Below are positions 6,385 through 9,497 of a stretch of 9,497 nt of DNA, one piece after another. This DNA comes from Candidatus Peregrinibacteria bacterium (GTDB lineage: Bacteria > Patescibacteriota > Gracilibacteria > UBA1369 > PNNO01): contig WJKT01000072.1 of the NCBI GenBank assembly GCA_014728955.1, positions 1-9,497 on the forward strand, written 5' to 3'. Below the pieces are notes generated by a model. That model did not search any database. It saw only the letters and a list, made by a program, of their open reading frames with translations, and was not told the DNA's origin. How positions within the stretch are numbered: position 1 is the stretch's first letter; each line of letters starts with the position of its first letter. A program made the position numbers and the translations under genes.

Positions 6385-7476
6385 ATGAATAACAAAGTAC
6401 CGCAAAGTTCACGAAGTGTTTCCATAAAAAAGCTTAATTTATCCGAAATTATGGAGGATATCTTTCTGGTTTTAAGTCAGAAAGAAAAAGATGTTATCGT
6501 GAAACGCTTTAGTCTCAACAATAAGCCCAAAATGACGCTCGAAAAAATTGGGCAGCAATTTTCTGTTACTCGAGAACGAATTAGACAAATCGAAAAAATC
6601 GCTCTCGGTAAATTGAGACGAACGGTGAGCAGTACCAAATTAAATGAAGTGAGCTTGGTAGCAAAAGATATTATGGAGGGGAAAGGTGGTGTAAGTACGG
6701 AAAAATCCCTGATTAGCGACATTTTAAATGTTATAGGGAGTAGCAATCAGGTTGATGCTCATATTATACGTCTTGCACTTAATATTACGCCCGAACTGGA
6801 AAAAACCGATAAAAGCAATCGATATAAACCTTTTTGGAGATTAGAAGGAATTACAAAACCAATGGTGAATGAAATCATTAAAGCTGGTGTTTCCTTCCTT
6901 AATAAGAAGGGGGATGTTGTTGATAATAAAACACTTGCCGAACATGTACAAAAAGTATTGGCAAATAAAGATATCTCAATAGAAAAAGAAACCGTTATCT
7001 CGTCACTTGAGTGTGATAAACGTCTGAAAAAGATGAAAAACGGTTTTGGGTTGATGAGCTGGAGGCATATTAATCCGCGCAGTATTAGAGATAAAGCATA
7101 CATTGTACTTAAAGAACATAAAAAACCACTTCATTTTATTGAAATAGCTAATAAAATTGCTGAAGCTGATTTTGATAAGAAGGTGGTTACGACGCAAGCG
7201 GTTCATAATGAACTCATTCGATATGATCAATTTGTATTGGTCGGGCGCGGTTTATACGCGTTAAAAGAATGGGGTTTCAAAAAAGGTACAGTAGCTGATG
7301 TTATTGAGGACCTTCTTGATAAAAAAAGCCCTATGAGTAAGCAGGAGATTATTAAAGGAGTGTTGAAGCAAAGACATGTTAAAAAAGGAACTATATCGCT
7401 TAATTTACAGAAAAATGCACATTTTGTGAGAGTTGGTAGAGCGATGTATTCATTGGATAAATCACTCAAAGAATAA
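6385..7476 (+). CDS. Putative transcription regulator: sigma-70 region 4 fused to HARE-type winged helices
   Basis: A 363-residue DNA-binding protein. Residues about 20-79 match region 4 of housekeeping sigma factors: an LSQKEKDVIVKRF helix followed by the helix-turn-helix LEKIGQQFSVTRERIRQIEK (52-71), which in sigma factors recognises the -35 box. Region 2, needed to melt the -10 and bind core polymerase, is absent, so this is not a complete sigma factor. About 105-230 looks like further winged-helix units, ending in FGLMSW (221-226). Residues 234-296 form a HARE-HTH-like unit (PLHFIEIANKI, then VGRGLYALKEWGF). Residues 301-357 form a second, degenerate one (SPMSKQEIIKGVLKQR, then RVGRAMYSL). 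HARE-HTH occurs in the RNA polymerase delta subunit of Firmicutes, but the acidic delta tail is missing. From memory, proteins of this design recur in Patescibacteria. The gene has its own promoters and a HIT gene 12 bases downstream. Targets are unknown. Confidence 0.85.
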   Translation: MNNKVPQSSRSVSIKKLNLSEIMEDIFLVLSQKEKDVIVKRFSLNNKPKMTLEKIGQQFSVTRERIRQIEKIALGKLRRTVSSTKLNEVSLVAKDIMEGKGGVSTEKSLISDILNVIGSSNQVDAHIIRLALNITPELEKTDKSNRYKPFWRLEGITKPMVNEIIKAGVSFLNKKGDVVDNKTLAEHVQKVLANKDISIEKETVISSLECDKRLKKMKNGFGLMSWRHINPRSIRDKAYIVLKEHKKPLHFIEIANKIAEADFDKKVVTTQAVHNELIRYDQFVLVGRGLYALKEWGFKKGTVADVIEDLLDKKSPMSKQEIIKGVLKQRHVKKGTISLNLQKNAHFVRVGRAMYSLDKSLKE

Positions 7477-7488
7477 CCGTGAGTCGCT

Positions 7489-7803
7489 ATGCCCGACTGC
7501 TTGTTCTGTAAAATCATCAATAAAGAAGTTGATTCCGAAATAGTATACGAGGATGATCTATGTGTTGCTTTTAAGGACATTAATCCAAAAGCACGCGTAC
7601 ATCTTTTAGTTGTTCCCAAAAAACATATAGCTTCAGTTGCCGATATTGCAGAAGAGGACGAAGCGTTGATGGGGCATCTTATTATGGTTGCAAAAAAGCT
7701 TGCAGCCAAAAACGATGCTAAGGGGTATCAGCTGCAATTTAATGTTGGAAAAGAAGCGGGGCAAATTATTTTTCATGTTCATTTGCACCTTATGGCTCGA
7801 TAA
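7489..7803 (+). CDS. HIT-family (histidine triad) nucleotide-binding protein
   Basis: Small cytoplasmic HINT-like protein of 104 residues. The family hydrolyses purine nucleoside phosphoramidates or aminoacyl-adenylates. The N terminus has the zinc-type CLFC pair (Cys4, Cys7) in the typical DCxFCKII opening. VHLLVVPKKH (37-46) is the usual central strand and His. NVGKEAGQ (85-92) precedes the catalytic triad HVHLH (His96, His98, His100). The protein stops four residues after the triad, somewhat earlier than most HINT proteins (about 110-120 residues), so the C-terminal tail that shapes the active site is short. It begins 12 bases after the sigma-4/HARE gene stop, with a weak GTGAG ribosome site, so it is probably the second gene of that operon. 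It ends 18 bases from the convergent nadC stop. The family call is secure; the natural substrate is unknown. Confidence 0.95.
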   Translation: MPDCLFCKIINKEVDSEIVYEDDLCVAFKDINPKARVHLLVVPKKHIASVADIAEEDEALMGHLIMVAKKLAAKNDAKGYQLQFNVGKEAGQIIFHVHLHLMAR

Positions 7804-7822
7804 AAAGAGAGCCCTGGGATCT
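7802..7822 (-). terminator. Weak candidate terminator for nadC
   Basis: On the minus strand AGATCC and GGCTCT pair, with one mismatch, around a CAG loop, followed by CTTTTTA. The hairpin begins at the nadC stop codon and its T-tract overlaps the HIT stop codon. The stem is short, so termination efficiency is doubtful. In the other direction there is no T-tract. Confidence 0.35.
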
Positions 7823-8805
7823 TATGGCATACCAATTTCCAAGGAAAGGTCGATAGGGTGCAGGGTTTGCGTTAATGATCCCATTGAAATCACATCAACG
7901 CCGCTACGGGCATAGCTTTGCACGGATTTTTTTGTTATACCCCCCGATGCTTCAAAAATAAAGTGATCGTACAGGTGTGCTTTTTTAAAAAGAGCAATTT
8001 GTTTTTCGATATCGCCGGGCTTCATATTGTCGAACATAATAACGGCGGGGTCGGGGAGTGCATTGTTTTTTTGCAGATCCCGAATGACGTGTGCTATAGG
8101 CAGGGCCGTATTTTTTGTATCGATTTCAATTTCAAAAAATCGATAAGGAGAGGTTGGTGGATGATAATCGAGAAGTAGACTGCGCAGATCATTGTTGTAC
8201 AGTGCCAAATGATTATCTTTTATTAAAACCGCATCGGAAAGATCCAGACGATGAGTACCGCCGCCACCGATATGAACAGCTTTTTTGTCGAGGAGTCCCC
8301 AGGTGGTTTTGCGTGTGGGGACGATCAGTACATTTTTATTTGCTTTTTTTGCTTGGGTTACTATTGATTGTGCGTGAGTTGCTATACCTGACATATGATG
8401 GAGCAGATTTAACATAACGCGTTCAACTTTTAATATGTCTTGCGCTCTTCCTTTGCATTCAAGCAGAACATCATCTTTTTTAAATGTGGAGCCATCGGAT
8501 AGTTCTTGTGTAATGGCGATTTTTTTTATTCCGGGTTTGAAAACGGGATTGCTTGCTGCAAGAAAGTAATTTATTTCACTGAGCCCCGCGGCAACACCTG
8601 AAGTGTTAGCGTAAACGCGGGCAGCAATTGTGGTATTTCGTTTAGAAAGACCGTCGGTGGTGATATCTCCATGTTCTCCTAAATCTTTTTCCAATTCTAA
8701 AAATGTGTAACGAAAAATCCATTGTTTATAGACGGGATCGGCAATTGACAGGCGATCTCCCTGGTTGAACAATTCGTTTGCAATTTGAGTACGTGTTTTA
8801 TTCAT
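7822..8805 (-). CDS. nadC: Nicotinate-nucleotide pyrophosphorylase (quinolinate phosphoribosyltransferase)
   Basis: Converts quinolinate and PRPP to nicotinate mononucleotide, CO2 and pyrophosphate, the step after NadA in de novo NAD synthesis. It has 327 residues; the family is usually 280-300, and the excess is at the N terminus (about 1-30). Signatures in order: GDITT (46-50), VERVMLNLLHHMSGIAT (127-143), TRKTT (164-168), GGGGTHR (180-186), LIKDNH (194-199), FEIEID (224-229), MFDNM (257-261), EASGGI (285-290) and GVDVISMGSLTQ (302-313). Two details differ from the common TRKTTPGLR and GGGxNHR patterns: Trp169 replaces Pro with Leu172 in place of the Arg, and Thr184 replaces Asn. All other signature residues look intact, so activity is expected. 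AGGA, about 8 bases upstream of the ATG, is the best ribosome site in the window. The gene is divergent from nadA with a 30-base gap. Confidence 0.96.
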   Translation of the reverse strand: MNKTRTQIANELFNQGDRLSIADPVYKQWIFRYTFLELEKDLGEHGDITTDGLSKRNTTIAARVYANTSGVAAGLSEINYFLAASNPVFKPGIKKIAITQELSDGSTFKKDDVLLECKGRAQDILKVERVMLNLLHHMSGIATHAQSIVTQAKKANKNVLIVPTRKTTWGLLDKKAVHIGGGGTHRLDLSDAVLIKDNHLALYNNDLRSLLLDYHPPTSPYRFFEIEIDTKNTALPIAHVIRDLQKNNALPDPAVIMFDNMKPGDIEKQIALFKKAHLYDHFIFEASGGITKKSVQSYARSGVDVISMGSLTQTLHPIDLSLEIGMP

Positions 8806-8813
8806 GGTAAAAT
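8785..8813 (+). promoter_or_regulatory. Predicted nadA promoter, overlapping the nadC start
   Basis: TTGAGT (8785-8790) and TAAAAT (8808-8813) are 17 bases apart. The -35 lies inside the first codons of nadC and the -10 in the short intergenic gap. Transcription would begin near 8820, about 15 bases before the nadA ATG. The 30-base gap leaves no room for a promoter outside nadC coding sequence. Confidence 0.5.
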
Positions 8814-8835
8814 CCTAGGCCAGTAACCTTATAAC

Positions 8836-9497
8836 ATGCTTCCTGAAAAGTATAAAGCGCTATCGGATAAACAAGCAATATCAAAAATTACCACACTGAA
8901 AAAAGAATGTGGTGAAAAAGTTATGATTTTAGGACATCATTATCAGCGTGACGAGGTTATTCGCTTTGCGGACAGAGTGGGGGATTCTCTTTATTTATCT
9001 AAAGAAGCAGCAAAATCAACGGCTGAATATATTATTTTTTGTGGTGTTTATTTTATGGCGGAAACAGCAGACATGGTTACATCTGACTCTCAAAAAGTCA
9101 TTTTGCCCGATATAACAGCGGGTTGCCCCATGGCGGATATGGCTCCGATGAAAGAAGTGGAAAAGGCATGGCATGAGCTGGAGGAAATGGGAATGGGTGA
9201 TGATTTTGTGCCGGTTACATACATAAACAGTTCGGCTGATGTTAAGGCGTTTTGTGGTCGAAAGGATGGATATGTTTGTACGTCTGCAAATGCAAAAGTG
9301 ATTTTGGAAAAGCTTATTCGCGATGGAAAACGAATATTTTTCTTTCCTGATAGATATTTAAGTACAAATACAGCAAGGACTATGGGGGTCGATGCGACTT
9401 TGTGGGAACGTGAAAAAGATAACGGGGGGCTTTCGGAAGACGAGATCTCTTCGGCAAAAATACTGGCATGGAATGGGTATTGTCCCGTACATGCTCA
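8836..9497 (+). CDS. nadA: Quinolinate synthase, N-terminal part (cut by window edge)
   Basis: Condenses iminoaspartate with dihydroxyacetone phosphate to quinolinate using a [4Fe-4S] cluster. The 220 visible residues include GHHYQRDEV (33-41; substrate-binding His34 and Tyr36), GDSLYLSKEA (49-58), FCGVYFMAET (68-77), TAGCPMADM (94-102) with cluster ligand Cys97, VTYINSSADVKAF, VCTSANA, and NGYCPVH at the edge with Cys216 as the second cluster ligand. The third cluster cysteine lies past base 9497. The LGHHYQRDEVI and VTYxNSSA style resembles the longer NadA subgroup known from Actinobacteria and others rather than the E. coli type. ATG 8836 is the only reasonable start, because an in-frame TAA lies four codons upstream, and its LPEKYKALS opening fits that subgroup. 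No Shine-Dalgarno sequence is visible. Divergent from nadC, its partner in the pathway. Confidence 0.96.
   Translation, partial: MLPEKYKALSDKQAISKITTLKKECGEKVMILGHHYQRDEVIRFADRVGDSLYLSKEAAKSTAEYIIFCGVYFMAETADMVTSDSQKVILPDITAGCPMADMAPMKEVEKAWHELEEMGMGDDFVPVTYINSSADVKAFCGRKDGYVCTSANAKVILEKLIRDGKRIFFFPDRYLSTNTARTMGVDATLWEREKDNGGLSEDEISSAKILAWNGYCPVHA
8849..8878 (-). promoter_or_regulatory. Candidate nadC promoter, inside the nadA start
   Basis: On the minus strand TTGCTT (8873-8878) and TATACT (8849-8854) are 18 bases apart. They predict a start near 8842 and a leader of about 36 bases that contains the AGGA ribosome site. The elements lie within nadA codons 5-15. Weaker than the nadA match. 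Confidence 0.35.

Noticed and set aside
7227..7709. 160-codon minus-strand frame opposite the regulator end and the HIT gene
   Set aside because: It is Ser/Ile-rich shadow sequence antisense to two well-supported genes, one of them with an intact HIT motif.
7790..7812. GGCTC/GAGCC hairpin around the HIT stop codon as a terminator for the HIT operon
   Set aside because: The loop is 10 bases, the stem only 5 bp, and no T-tract follows on the plus strand.
1..9497. CRISPR array, insertion sequence, prophage or defence system
   Set aside because: No regularly spaced repeats, transposase, integrase or defence-type domains were found on either strand; gene content is housekeeping apart from the two proteins flagged above.

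Overview
The window is a compact, ordinary-looking stretch of chromosome from an AT-rich bacterium. It holds seven protein genes and one tRNA gene, with no insertion sequence, phage gene or CRISPR array. The best lineage clue is the gene at 6385-7476. It joins a sigma-70 region 4 helix-turn-helix to HARE-type winged helices, an architecture I associate mainly with Patescibacteria (candidate phyla radiation) genomes. Very short gaps, leaders with weak or no Shine-Dalgarno sequence, and TAA at all six visible stops fit a small, streamlined genome. The linked NAD genes nadC and nadA would suit one of the metabolically richer members. This placement is inference, not proof. No in-frame TGA was seen, so nothing suggests a recoded genetic code.

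Layout, left to right. Positions 1-815 (minus) hold the N-terminal half of aspartyl-tRNA synthetase, which looks like the non-discriminating type. A divergent promoter region separates it from a small acidic hypothetical gene (942-1154, plus). That gene runs tail to tail, with 4 bases between, into dnaE (1159-4719, minus), the replicative DNA polymerase III alpha subunit, which has an intact-looking PHP metal site. Divergent from dnaE is a 396-residue protein (4850-6040, plus) whose middle resembles the gamma-glutamylcyclotransferase (GGCT/AIG2) fold. Its last codons overlap, on the other strand, the intrinsic terminator of a tRNA-Leu(UAG) gene (6056-6140, minus). The 244-base region 6141-6384 carries promoters in both directions and two inverted repeats. 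Next comes a likely two-gene operon: the sigma-region-4/HARE regulator (6385-7476) and a HIT-family nucleotide-binding protein (7489-7803). It converges on nadC (7822-8805, minus). nadA (8836 to the window edge, plus) diverges from nadC across only 30 bases.

Functional links. AspRS and tRNA-Leu serve translation, and DnaE serves replication. NadA makes quinolinate and NadC converts it to nicotinate mononucleotide, so the divergent pair covers the last two steps of de novo pyridine nucleotide synthesis; the aspartate-oxidising enzyme is not in view. The nadA and nadC promoters appear to lie inside each other's coding starts, which would couple their expression. The sigma-4/HARE protein is the most likely local transcription regulator, but its targets cannot be read from the sequence. 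Most genes have a recognisable TTGACA-type promoter 15-30 bases upstream of the start codon.
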